From Siderastrea radians (lineage: Eukaryota; Cnidaria; Anthozoa; Scleractinia; Rhizangiidae), in contig OZ024897.1 in assembly GCA_964017195.1 (NCBI GenBank), positions 8,693,951 to 8,757,950 of the forward strand: a stretch of 64,000 bases of DNA. The letters run 5' to 3'. This document shows, piece after piece, positions 10,311-20,192 of this stretch. The notes below the pieces were generated by a model that was not told the origin of the DNA, made no database searches, and worked only from the letters and a program-made list of their open reading frames with translations. Each line of letters begins with the position of its first letter. Within the stretch, counting starts at the first letter, position 1. A program made the translations under genes and the position numbers.

Positions 10311-13214
10311 TTACTTTCCAAAATCAAACGTCACGTTATCTCCAATCAACAAAAAAGGCGCCCAGTCCCTCACGTCAGGATAGCCGTTGTTTCTCATCCA
10401 CTTCATGGCCTGATGAAGAGATTCACTGGCACTATCCCCACGAACAAGATGCTCGTAGAAGCGGCTCATTATCTGCTCTGTTGCACTGTCTCCTAGGGCC
10501 CACAGGGCCACCAACACTGAGCGTGCACCGGATCCTAAGAATGCTCGAGCGATTCCAACAACTCCCTCGGATCTGATCTGCCCACGAGCGGTATGGCAAC
10601 AACTGAGCACAACTAGTTTGGCTCGCAATCGAACTTGTGAAATGTCAACCATAGTCAATAAGTAGTCTTTCTCGGATGGAATCGCGTTAATGGGGCTTTG
10701 AGGGGTGAGGGCAATTTCACCTCTTTCGGCATTACCATGTGCAGCGAAATGTATCAGGCTCACTGAGTGTATGCTTTGAAGAATAGCCTGTTTAGTTGCT
10801 TGCTTTCCTAACAAAGGCTGGACTCCAAGAAGTCGTCCAACCATTTCTGCTTCCCTTCTTGCACAGGGCAATGGACAAAGCTTTTCTTTCCGTCCCCTGT
10901 AAAGCACCTCACCAACATCGGGTTCGCCCACAATCAGTGCACCAGTCTGACTGTGATAATCTGCTGGACTGTCCTGAATGAGCTTGAGAATTGTCAAAGA
11001 AGGAACAATGCGAATCCTGAAAGTCTCTGACAAGTACTTCTCACTTTCATCCTTCAACGCTGCAAATGGAACTTTGTACCAGAGGCGATCAGGAACAATG
11101 AGGATTTCTGGTTCGTCAAGGAAGTCAGCCACAGGAGCGATGATCATTTTGTAACATTCAACTAGAGTGGGTACTGGTTGTTGGATTTCGGCGTCTTCAT
11201 CTTCTACTAGGCGGGAAGATGATAAGCCGTCTTGCTGGGAAGATTCACCTGTCAGATGACTCACGTTTGAAAGGAACAGTGATCGATCTTCGCATTGCTC
11301 TGGAGGTAAAACATAAAACTTCCTGACGGTTTCCTCACTGAAAACCTCGTCCACATTTCTTTTCGTTCCTTTGTTAACTAAAAATTCATTTACGTCTATT
11401 TGTCGGAAAAGCATCAGTTCGTTTCGTTTGAGGACCCACACAAACAAAACGTGAAGCCAGTAGGAAATGTATAAACAACTGCAGTTAATTTCGTTTTTCA
11501 TGGTCCTTTCAATGTGAACCCATGACTGCAGATTGACTGGCATTTGCTTTGTCCCAGTGTATTGAGCTGCGATTAAGTCTGCCAAGGCTCTGGCCCGCCC
11601 AAGCTCTACAACATAAAGACCTTGATTTGGATTCCCGTTAGAACAAAACAGTGCACTGAGTAAATAGTAGGAATCAATGTGTTGGTCTAAAAGCGATATC
11701 TTAAATTGATCATCATCTACTAGAAATCTTCGCATTTCTTCGCACTTACTTATGCTTGCAAAGAGATTCAGAAAGGCTTCATGCTTTAGATCTGTATTTC
11801 CTTCAGATAACACGTCACATGCAAGATGAAAGTGCAAGTCACGCTCTGCATCTATGTCACCAATGTCTCTACTCACTGCCAGTGACTTTTCGTGAAACTC
11901 CTTAGCCTTGTCATATTTACCCATAGAATAAAACAAGGATCCTAGGTTTGCATAGCATGAAGCTTCTCCTCTTCTGTCGCCAAGTTCTTTTTTGATCACG
12001 AGTGCTTTATTGTGATATTCTTCAGCCTTGCCATATTTGCCGTAGTCTTTATACACAGCTCCTAGGTTTACATAACATGCAGCTTCTCCTTCTCTGTCGC
12101 CAATTTCTCTTCTGATCAACAGTGCTTTGTTTTGGTATTCTTCAGCCTTGCCATATTCACGGCGATAATCGTACATAGTTGCTATGTATCCATAACTGGT
12201 AGCTTCTCCTTTCCTGTCGCCAATTTCTTTTGCAATACGGAGTGCCTTTCGGTGATATACGTCAGCCTTCTCATACTCTCCGAGTGACTGGTATATGATT
12301 CCTAGGTTTCCATAACACGCACCTTCATTATGTTTGTCGCCAATTTCTGTTGCGATAACAAGTGCTTTCTCCTGAAATTCTACAGCTCTGGCGAATTTAC
12401 CGAGAGACTGATACACAGTTCCTAGTTCTGCATAACATGCAGCTTCTCCAACTCTGTGGCCAATTTCCTTTCTGATCACAAGCGCTTTCTTCTGATATTC
12501 TTCAGCCTTGTCATATTCACTAAGAGACTGATACATAGTTCCTAGGTAACCATAAAATGCAGCTTCTCCCCTTCTGTCGCCAATTTCTTTACTGATCATT
12601 AGTGCCTTCTTTCGACATTCTTCTGCCTTGCGATATTCACCGACAAACTGATACACAGTTCCCAGGCTTTCATAACATGAAGCTTCTCCTTTCTTGTCAC
12701 CAATTTCTTCACTGATTAAAAGTGCTTTCTTCTGATATTCTTCAGCCTTTTCATACTTACTCAGCAACTGATAAACTGTACCTAAACTACGATAACAAGT
12801 GGCTTGTTGTTCCCTGTCGCCAGTTTCCATCAGGATACTGAGGGCTTTTTTGTACAGCTCTAATGCTTGTTTGTATTTACTTTGGTAGTGATAAAATTTC
12901 GCCATGCAAAAGACTACCTTGCCTTCTTCAGCTCGTTCTCCACATCCGCGTAGAAAGTCCAGAAACGTTTTGCAACATTCTATCCCATTTGCGTGATCAT
13001 TCATACGTTCGTAACCCTGCAGCATTGTAAAATATATCGCTCCATAGGCTGATTTGACGAATTCCGCTTGTTTTAGCGCTGCTTCGTTGTTGAAAAGAAT
13101 CGTGCATTCCTTGCACAAGTCAATGGCTTTCACGACACGACCGGTGTTGACAAGGAAATGGGCGACGAGTGTACCAATCAATATGGCCACTGCAGTTTTA
13201 TCTACCATGTCCAT
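10311..13214 (-). CDS. TPR-CHAT protein A (TTC28-like putative caspase-like protease), 967 aa
   Basis: The protein has a hydrophobic helical N-terminus (about 1-110), then about nine 40-residue TPRs of the pattern CYxxLGTVYQSLGEYxKAEEYQKKALxIxKEIGDRxGEA (about 110-470). A linker follows, then a C-terminal CHAT domain (about 686-967). CHAT domains are clan-CD, caspase/separase-like peptidases. The expected dyad is present: His826 in HFAAHG and Cys873 in LSCCHTARG. The ATG at 13,212-13,214 lies 32 bp after a likely splice acceptor (CATTCACAG on the minus strand), so a 5' non-coding exon probably lies upstream. The ORF is intact. In bacteria, TPR-CHAT proteins act in immunity, for example cutting Csx30 or gasdermins. 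The substrate in corals is unknown, and an immune role here is inference. Confidence 0.88.
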   Translation of the reverse strand: MDMVDKTAVAILIGTLVAHFLVNTGRVVKAIDLCKECTILFNNEAALKQAEFVKSAYGAIYFTMLQGYERMNDHANGIECCKTFLDFLRGCGERAEEGKVVFCMAKFYHYQSKYKQALELYKKALSILMETGDREQQATCYRSLGTVYQLLSKYEKAEEYQKKALLISEEIGDKKGEASCYESLGTVYQFVGEYRKAEECRKKALMISKEIGDRRGEAAFYGYLGTMYQSLSEYDKAEEYQKKALVIRKEIGHRVGEAACYAELGTVYQSLGKFARAVEFQEKALVIATEIGDKHNEGACYGNLGIIYQSLGEYEKADVYHRKALRIAKEIGDRKGEATSYGYIATMYDYRREYGKAEEYQNKALLIRREIGDREGEAACYVNLGAVYKDYGKYGKAEEYHNKALVIKKELGDRRGEASCYANLGSLFYSMGKYDKAKEFHEKSLAVSRDIGDIDAERDLHFHLACDVLSEGNTDLKHEAFLNLFASISKCEEMRRFLVDDDQFKISLLDQHIDSYYLLSALFCSNGNPNQGLYVVELGRARALADLIAAQYTGTKQMPVNLQSWVHIERTMKNEINCSCLYISYWLHVLFVWVLKRNELMLFRQIDVNEFLVNKGTKRNVDEVFSEETVRKFYVLPPEQCEDRSLFLSNVSHLTGESSQQDGLSSSRLVEDEDAEIQQPVPTLVECYKMIIAPVADFLDEPEILIVPDRLWYKVPFAALKDESEKYLSETFRIRIVPSLTILKLIQDSPADYHSQTGALIVGEPDVGEVLYRGRKEKLCPLPCARREAEMVGRLLGVQPLLGKQATKQAILQSIHSVSLIHFAAHGNAERGEIALTPQSPINAIPSEKDYLLTMVDISQVRLRAKLVVLSCCHTARGQIRSEGVVGIARAFLGSGARSVLVALWALGDSATEQIMSRFYEHLVRGDSASESLHQAMKWMRNNGYPDVRDWAPFLLIGDNVTFDFGK

Positions 13215-13246
13215 GGCTGTCCATGCCTGTTCTCGTGAAATCTGTG
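13215..13246 (-). promoter_or_regulatory. 5' leader of TPR-CHAT gene A with an overlapping short upstream ORF
   Basis: Between the likely acceptor and the main ATG, the minus strand has an earlier ATG (AGGCATGGACAGCC) in another frame. It would encode 8 codons and end at a TAA just after the main start, so the two overlap. If this leader is in the mRNA, the upstream ORF could lower translation. Gene B lacks it. Confidence 0.4.
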
Positions 13247-13249
13247 AAT

Positions 13250-14380
13250 GACTTTGCTATCAAGCCACCATTCTCAGCCATCTAAACATTGTTTCGTTTC
13301 CCACCGTCTGACCGACCCATTAAAAAAAAGAAGGAGAAAAGAAAAAGTTGAAGTAAATTGCCATCTTGCCTCTTTGACTTCCTCTAAGTTTTTCACGACT
13401 TTGCACAACTACCACACCTTAAAGTAATATTAAAACTAAACTGTGCGCATCACAAATTCGGCTCGTATATGGAACAAAACTTTTGTGTGCTCTACTAACA
13501 TCTCTGATAGACCACCATTTATGTTATCCCATGATAACAGAATAATATGACATTGTTATACCGTTTCAAATACGCATGTGTACACAGCCGATGAGTAACT
13601 AGGCCTCGGTCAAACAGATTCAACCTCGTACAACACTGTTACTTTCATCCTCGGGGACCCAGGGGCAGATGGTGGGGCAAGGGATAGTCAGAACAGGCGA
13701 AAAAATAGTGGGCGAAGACATTTTTTTTTGCCCGTTCCGACTATCTGCCCCACTATCTGCCCCTGGGACTCCGAGGATGTGTTAAATACAACTTTGTTGT
13801 ATGTATAAAGTTGTACGAATGTTTGATGTCAATTAATTCGTGTTCAGCACTATTCAACACCATGCAACATCCTTCCACATGATTTAACATCAGGGTGGCC
13901 AGACACGTTTATCTTGCGAATTCAAACGTGTTGAACCGGATGTTGAATGAAAATGTTGAATCCGTTAGGATGAAGAGTTGTACAAGTCCACATTTCCAGT
14001 AATCACTGGTCTATTTAAACACTAAAAGTGCCGTGGAATGACATATGCTTTCGACGGCTCTTCTTTCTTTCTAAACAAGGAGTCATTTTGTACACCACTG
14101 CACGAAAACCTCTTCAGTTCGTTGTCAGATATACTATATTCTCACTGATATAAAAAAAACATAACCTTTTTGTGTTATCAGGGATAAAAACTATCTACAA
14201 CGGAAGCTGTTCAGAGCTTTGAGCTTCATGAATTAACGACAATAGTCTGGAATGTTGTTATCACGAAAGGAAAAGAATCTTAAATCTTACGCACGAGAAT
14301 TCTTCATTAAAATATCTTGGCTTGTCGGATAAAAAAAACCAAAACAAAACAAAACAAAAAAAACAAAAAAAGAACATTCA
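13250..14380. other. Non-coding stretch upstream of TPR-CHAT gene A, with nested repeat
   Basis: No ORF here looks coding. 13,590-13,960 resembles a dispersed repeat also seen near 56,605 and 57,500 (AGGCCTCGGTCAAA, then GATTCAAC or GATTCGAC, then ATACAACTTTGTTG). It is interrupted by the hairpin element at 13,647-13,779. An A-rich low-complexity run lies at 14,330-14,371. Confidence 0.5.
13647..13779. mobile_element. About 130-bp fold-back (hairpin) element nested in another repeat
   Basis: Arms of about 50 bp (13,647-13,697 and 13,729-13,779) are near-perfect reverse complements, starting CATCCTCGG and containing CCCAGGGGCAGAT. They are separated by about 30 bases. The insert splits a second repeat (GATTCAACCTCG ... 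TACAACTTTGTTG) that is uninterrupted near 56,620-56,660. It is a non-autonomous MITE or fold-back with no coding capacity. Confidence 0.65.
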
Positions 14381-15190
14381 TACAGTGGGCTCACGATTAA
14401 GAGATTCATACGCTGCAAGATTCTCGTGCAAAATATTTATGGCGAGACAAGTCCTTATTTTGCTAAGGGTGTGGTGGTGGCGCGGTGGTGAAGTGGTCAA
14501 CTCGGACAATTTTCGATCGGTGGATATGAGGGTCGGCCGGTGCTTAAAGGCTAAGTTGTTCTCCTCATTAAAATGTTGTGCCGCGCAGCCGCACTGTTAC
14601 ACAACTGAAAAATCAGGAAACGAACTCTGCACTGTAAATTCATTGCGCATGCCATAGTGAGGCAATGAGGTAAGACAAAATTCGTTGAGTTCGGTGGGAT
14701 TTTGACCTACTCGAAAACAAAGACCGCTCGAAAACGAATGACATACGTGGCTTCGACGGCTATTCTCTCTTTCCAACAGAAGGCCGAGTACTGTTGTACA
14801 CCACGTCATGAAAACCTCATGATCTCATGACCTCATGATTATCACACTCACATGTTACAAGATTCTCCTCCAGAAATTTATGTCGGCGAGTCCGTATTTT
14901 GATGAAGGTTTGCTAAACGTGTGACGGCGTTGTGGTGTGGTGGTCCTCGTCGAACCTGTTATCTAACTTTCGTCATGGGTTGGTCTCTGCATTAACATGT
15001 TGTGCAACTGACAAAGCAGACACCTTGCACTGTAAATTCAATGCCCTAGTGAGGCAATGAGGTAAGACTAAATTCTTTGAATTCGGTGGGATTTTGACCT
15101 CCTCGAAAACAAAGACCGCTCGAAAACGAAGGCCCACTCGAAAATGAACACGCACTGGAAACCGAAGGCCCTCTCCAAACAAAGCCCCAC
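14380..15190. repeat. Two diverged tandem copies of a repeat with a tRNA-SINE-like segment
   Basis: Copy 1 (about 14,400-14,760) and copy 2 (about 14,855-15,150) share the same order of blocks: CAAGATTCTC, a GCGGTGGTGAAGTGG-like stretch, AGTGAGGCAATGAGGTAAGAC, and GGTGGGATTTTGACCT followed by CTCGAAAACAAAGACCGCTC. The GGTGGTGAAGTGGTCAACTCGG portion resembles a tRNA A-box, so a SINE origin is possible, but no good B-box was confirmed. The word GACGGCT with TTGTACACCAC also links 14,050-14,110 to 14,755-14,805. Confidence 0.5.
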
Positions 15191-16146
15191 CAAAAGAACA
15201 AGACTTAAAAGTAATTCTCTAAATTAATTTGTCGGTGCAAAATATTGCCACATAGGTATATTACTGTAAAGTATCTGTCTCAAATAAAAACACCACGTTT
15301 GTGCACTGGGTCCAGCGTAGTTCTATCTCCCTTCGATTATCTAAACTTGTTACCTACGTCAAAACATCTTTGCTTTGTACAATAAAAAATGCACCCAAAA
15401 CACTCCATATTTCGAACTGAAAACGCGAACAACGATGAAGTTCTGTTTGGCACTATTCACAAGTCCAGTTTCTGATAAGATTATCTGATAGTTTAACCGA
15501 CTAATGTTATGACAACTTCCGCCTTGGCTTGTCTTGGCCTTGCACCAAATCATCGAATTTGTCACCGCTGTGCTGCTATTTCATCCCGCAGGCGGAAATT
15601 ATATCCATGTAGCTCTAGTCTAAACTGGTACAAAAAAGGCCACAGAATACAATCAGCTTTACTACTTACCTTACTTGTAACTGTTTTCACACTTCCCAAA
15701 CTGTCGCAATTCAGAATACTGTACACAGTTTCTTCAGTCAGTCATGTAAAACTACATATACAATTGCGAGGCGATCACGTGACAACGTGCACAGCACGTG
15801 ATTTCTCTTAAGACTGGCAGTAATTATTTTCACGACCAAATGTTGACATGGATTTCCTTTCATTATTTCGTAAGATATTTCCTTGTCGTGTTTCTTCCGG
15901 AAAGGCTGCAGTAGTTTTGCCTAGCCCCTAGTCCCTTAAAAAAAGGACTGTCGACGTTTGAAAAGCGAACCCAAGTATCCGGATCCCCATCGTTTTTAGC
16001 CAATGACGTAGACGTCATATGGCTACTGTCAGAGCCTAAAAATCAACGATATACGTGTCGTGTCTGTCTTACAATTTGTGAGGCTGGGGGGATATTCTGT
16101 GAGACGATGGGTGGGGGTGTGCACCAGGACACTGAAACTCTTACCT
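15190..16146. other. Non-coding stretch, nothing recognised
   Basis: No family-like ORF or clear element ends were found. Short ORFs on both strands have no recognisable motifs. Confidence 0.4.
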
Positions 16147-16155
16147 TAGCAGCGG

Positions 16156-17348
16156 TAGCCTGTGAACAGGCTCTCTGGTCGGAGAAAGAGCGAAGAGACG
16201 GGGAAGGGGTGGGGAGGGAGGAGGAGAGGGGGAGAGGGAAGGGGGAGAGCCTGTGGACAAAGGATTGAAACTGCCATTCCGCCCCCTTGTAATTGACCTG
16301 TCATCGATCGTCTGAAAGCTGTAATTACCTTCGGTTGGATGCCATAAGATTCGGGTTTAATATTTAACATCTCTTCAACTCCACATCATTGCGTACAGTG
16401 GAATCTACATTCTCTAACCTTTCAAATAGCGTATTAAAACTTAGAAATCGGTTGAGAATAGAAGGAGAAAAAAAGATTATTGATGTGAGAGGTTTATAGC
16501 ACACGCATTGTTTGGATCGCGTTACAAACCGACACTACAAAAACAAACACCCGGGTCAAACACGCCATAAATGTTGGGTTGGTTAACATCCCTTCAACTA
16601 CAAACCTTTGTGTACATTGGAATATATAAGTTGTTAGCTTTCAAATGGCGTATTAAAGATAAAAATCGGTTGAGAATAGAAGGAGAAAGAAATTTATTTA
16701 CAAAGGCTTTCTTTGTATCGCGTTACAAACCGACACTCGGCTAATTCAGTCAAATACACCATAAAATCCGAATTATTTAACATCACTTGAATTCGAAATC
16801 ACTTTGTATATTGAAATCTGCATTCTCTTAGCTTCCAAATGGCGTATCAGGACACTCGTTCGTTCCAATTTACACAGCACTTTGATGACGCGTGGAAGAA
16901 TTTGGAATATCACACTTTTCCCAAATGCAGTATGAAGAACTCCAAAAACCTCCTTTCTTTTCTCCACAGTTCGTAAGCAGAGTTTCTGTTCATCCTTCAG
17001 CCATGTAGTAGGAATGAAATCCCGAAGAGAATCGCTCAATGCTTTTTCGAAGGGCTCATCCGTATTTTAAAGAAAACATTGGCGTGAAGACGTCATGTTC
17101 ATTGCTTTGGGACATGTTATGCAAATTCGTCGGCAAAATGGGTTTGTCAATCAAACTTGTCAACAATCAATGATCTGGCCAATAGGAGATTGCACTAGGA
17201 TCTAGTGCACAGCGGCTGGAACGGCGGCATGAAACCTTTGTCTACAGGCTCCGCCGCCCCGTCCTCTTCCCCAGTCTACGCTCGGCTCGCTTCGCTCGCT
17301 CGTTTATTTTCGTGCTTTTTCTCCACTGCGGAGCCTGTTCACAGGCTA
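16156..17348. mobile_element. 1.19-kb terminal-inverted-repeat element with 9-bp target duplication, carrying a RecQ fragment
   Basis: The left end starts TAGCCTGTGAACAGGCTC and the right end is its reverse complement. The similarity extends inward for about 110-130 bp with indels, to the words GAGCCTGTGGACAAAGG and GAGCCTGTAGACAAAGG. The flanks are TAGCAGCGG (16,147-16,155) and TATCAGCGG (17,349-17,357), a 9-bp duplication with one mismatch. That size suggests a Mutator-like (MULE) element. It contains the helicase fragment at 16,860-17,039 and no transposase. Confidence 0.7.
16860..17039 (-). pseudogene. RecQ-like DNA helicase fragment inside a transposable element
   Basis: The minus-strand reading frame gives LKDEQKLCLRTVEKRKEVFG, then a degraded Walker A (HTAFGKS where TGFGKS is expected), then VIFQILPRV. 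This order matches the N-terminal motif 0/I region of RecQ helicases (BLM and related). Only about 60 residues are present, the frame loses similarity toward 16,860, and no later helicase motifs are seen. It is a captured or decayed fragment. Confidence 0.6.
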
Positions 17349-17359
17349 TATCAGCGGCA

Positions 17360-19040
17360 CAAACCCCTACAGGTAACGTTATGGGAGTAATACCCCCGGG
17401 CTTTGAAGTGTTTTGCATTCGCAAGTGTGGATCTACTTCGAATGCCTGTTTTGTGTACGTAAGGTCTGGCATTGTAGTCCTGTGTTTACTTAGCTGAAGT
17501 ACAAATTTCCACAGCAGCAAACACAAGACGGACTTGCCAATTTGAGATGTTGTATGACTGAGAACGTGGAAATTAACGTTACTTCGATCCCTTATTAACA
17601 GTGAAAGAAGCAATATTTAAAGCCCAAGTTTATAACGATAGTGAAAAGACTAGAGTAAAACAGCATAAAATTTTTCGGGATTATCTCTCGGTAACAGCGA
17701 ATCTAAAATTTGCAGTGTCATTTTTGAGTGCGTGTTATAAAACATGAAACCATTTAAAACTAAATCGGAAATTGCGCGGCTTGTTGCTAGCTATTCTTAA
17801 AACAAACTAGTATTAAAACCCAAGTCACAGTGGTGATCAAGGAATTAGAGGATGGATGTAGTAAAATCTTTACAAGATACTAAACGTTATTTCGGGTTAT
17901 TCATAGCTCAATGTGTAAAGCGTATGTTGAGCAAATTTGCATAGTTGACAGCTGTAATTTCAGCCTTAGGAATGTAACGGAACACTTAAAACATCTCGAA
18001 CCGACCGAAACAGTACCGAAAGATTAACAACAACAGATATGTGACAAAGCATTGTAATAGAGACCTGTTGGATCTACTGGAAGGTGAGCTGAATTTGAAC
18101 ATTTTCGTACTGTTCGAAGGCAAAGCAAACGAAATTTATTCGGCTGTAGGTTGAGACTCAAAATAAACACGTGAGCTAAAAATAACTTTGTACCGTGGGA
18201 AAGTTACAAATGTAAACATACTTTAGTCGATTTGCGAAGCAAAAAGACGAAAATTATTATAGCTGACTTGATTACAAAGCAAGCAACTTCAATCAACAGG
18301 GGAAATAAATATAGTTGTAAAACTATTCCAGTCGTGATTATAAACGCTAGTTCAAACCGATTTCGAACGAAAATATTGTGGATACAAGAAACGCACATTT
18401 GATGGCAGACTCCTGTTTTGACAATACAATTTACTCAGAACGTAAGTGGTTGACTGAAACGTCTGAAACCTTACAAATTAAACAAAGTAAAGCGAGTCGC
18501 GTGTCACGCAAATCACACAGAGCGTCAAAACGGCAGTCTTTAGAAAGTTGACCGTTTATGAGCACTGAAAAGTATTGGATATTTGCCGGTAGAAGTAAGA
18601 AATTAAAAGGTTCAACTGCAACTTGCATTTATTTCTGAAGTAAAATTGCTAACTTTTCACTGATCTTTGCCTAAATTATGTATGCAATATTTTTCGACGG
18701 TGAGTTTATGCACCTATCAATTTAAAGCCGGCGGGGGGGCGGGTGAGAGGCAGGGCATGGGGTGGGGATTTGATTGTTATTGTTGGCCCTGGGGTGGGTC
18801 TTTTGACTGATCTTGCCTTCCCGGGGGAGGGGAGGGGATACTTGAACGAAAGAGACTGAGACCAAAATTACTTTTCCCGCGTCACGCATGCGTTCTACGT
18901 TCTTGAAATCATAATGGCTGCCCACGACGGTGTCCACGAGATCGAGAATCAGATAATCAAAGAATATGACTGTTTTATCTCCATATTTTTGATTAATTTA
19001 GAGTGGTTTTGTTGATTTGAACGCTTTTAGACATTGCAGT
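17360..19040. other. Non-coding AT-rich stretch with a G-rich repeat
   Basis: No ORF here looks coding. 18,725-18,860 is G-rich (GGGGCGGGTGAG, GGGGTGGGGATTTGA). It resembles the G-rich stretch at 19,420-19,550 with its poly-T/poly-G run, so the two may be copies of one simple repeat family in corals. Confidence 0.4.
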
Positions 19041-19055
19041 ATCGAAGTAAACACG

Positions 19056-19179
19056 GATAAAGAGAAATCAAGTAGATTTTTTGGCCAAAGCAAACGACTA
19101 GTGTACGGGCCAGTAACAGGGATAAAGAGAAAACAAGTAGATTTTTTGGCCAATGCAAACGACCAGTGTACGGGCCAGT
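19056..19179. repeat. 65-bp tandem duplication
   Basis: The block GATAAAGAGAAA through GTGTACGGGCCAGT at 19,056-19,114 repeats at 19,121-19,179 with four single-base differences (period 65). It has no coding meaning that I can see. Confidence 0.8.
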
Positions 19180-19909
19180 GACTGCAATGACTGCTCTTTT
19201 CAAATGTTACGCTTTCTGCAGCCTTTGCAGAAAACACGAACTGTTTCTTAAAGAATCTGTTGATTTTGTATTTCGATATATACAGTGTATTAAACGCAGA
19301 TTGAATGGTTATTAAACACGTACCTTCGGAGATGTAGCAACGTTGAGAAGTGAAAATTATAGAGTTTTCCTGTTTTCCTTGGGTCTTTATTGCATCCAGC
19401 CTGGGAATAATTGACAGCAATATGCCGCCCGGGGTGGGGAAGTTTTTGTGCATTTGACTGGAATGGTTTGCCCGTGGGCAGGGAATTTGACGGCAATTTT
19501 TTTTTTTTGGGGGGGGGGGGGCTGAGGGGTTAGGGTGGGACTTACCGGAGGTGTTAAGACCCATAGGTTGTCCGGGTAAATTTCACCATACTGTGAAAAA
19601 AAAAAACGTCATTGGCTCTGCGCGCATTGCGTGCCTATGTTTCGAGTTCCCGGCGGCCCGAAAGTAGTAGCAAACATCAACAGGGCGTGGCTACGAAAAA
19701 CGGCACTAGGAGTGGTCGGGTGGCGGTTGTTTGTGTCGTGTGGGAGATAAACTTTGATGTGGATATTACACTTTCCTCTCGTGACATAGGGTACCTTTAA
19801 TCGGAGAACAACAATTAACCACGAACTTAATTTGGTAGAAGTGACTCCAACTGTGTTGGTAAGTAAAATCTAAAGCATGTGCACTCTTATTAAACAGATG
19901 TAAGGCAAA

Positions 19910-20192
19910 GTCGCTCACGAGATAAGGTGGCCCACACGAGCCGGACCTTAACCCGGTTTCGGTAGCATGCAGCAACTGGGAGTACTGCTACTCCCCCCTG
20001 GATGGGATGCTAGTCCATCGCAGAGTTACCCCCAGCAGTATGTCGCCGGCACCCATTTATAAACCTGAGTGGAGAGAGACAATGCGGAGTAAATAAGGAA
20101 ACAACACGATGATAAGGACTGGGCGTCGAACCACCGACCTTCAGATCTGAGTTCCAACCCGCTAACCATGACACCACCGCGCCCCCAGACGT
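19910..20192 (-). mobile_element. tRNA-derived SINE
   Basis: Read on the minus strand, it begins GGGGGCGCGGTGGTGTCATGG, with an A-box-like GGTTAGCGGGTTGGA, and then has GGTCGGTGGTTCGACGCCCA with a B-box-like GGTTCGACG. A body follows containing CTGCGATGGACTAGCATCCC and AACCGGGTTAAGGTCCGGCTC. This layout (tRNA head plus conserved body) fits a SINE. The body may correspond to a deeply conserved eumetazoan SINE core such as Nin-DC, but that is from memory and not checked. It is placed just outside duplication copy B. Confidence 0.6.

Larger units (their letters stand above)
7705..13214. repeat. Segmental duplication, copy A (pair of 20,223-27,007)
   Basis: From about 7705 the sequence matches 20,223 onward in the same orientation. 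The match runs through non-coding DNA (for example AAATATTTAACTATTCTCTCTGG near 8430 and 20775, and CTCCAGGGGAGCTGTATTATCGAC near 8868 and 21204), then the 3' flank and the TPR-CHAT coding exon. The match stops just upstream of each coding exon, because the sequences around the splice acceptors differ. Copy A carries a 162-bp MITE at 8080-8241 that copy B lacks. Copy B carries about 270 bp at 21345-21614 that copy A lacks. The spacing of the copies is about 12.5 kb. Confidence 0.85.

Noticed and set aside
14460..14560. Possible functional tRNA gene
   Set aside because: An A-box-like stretch is present, but no acceptor stem, anticodon arm or B-box fits; a SINE relic is more likely.
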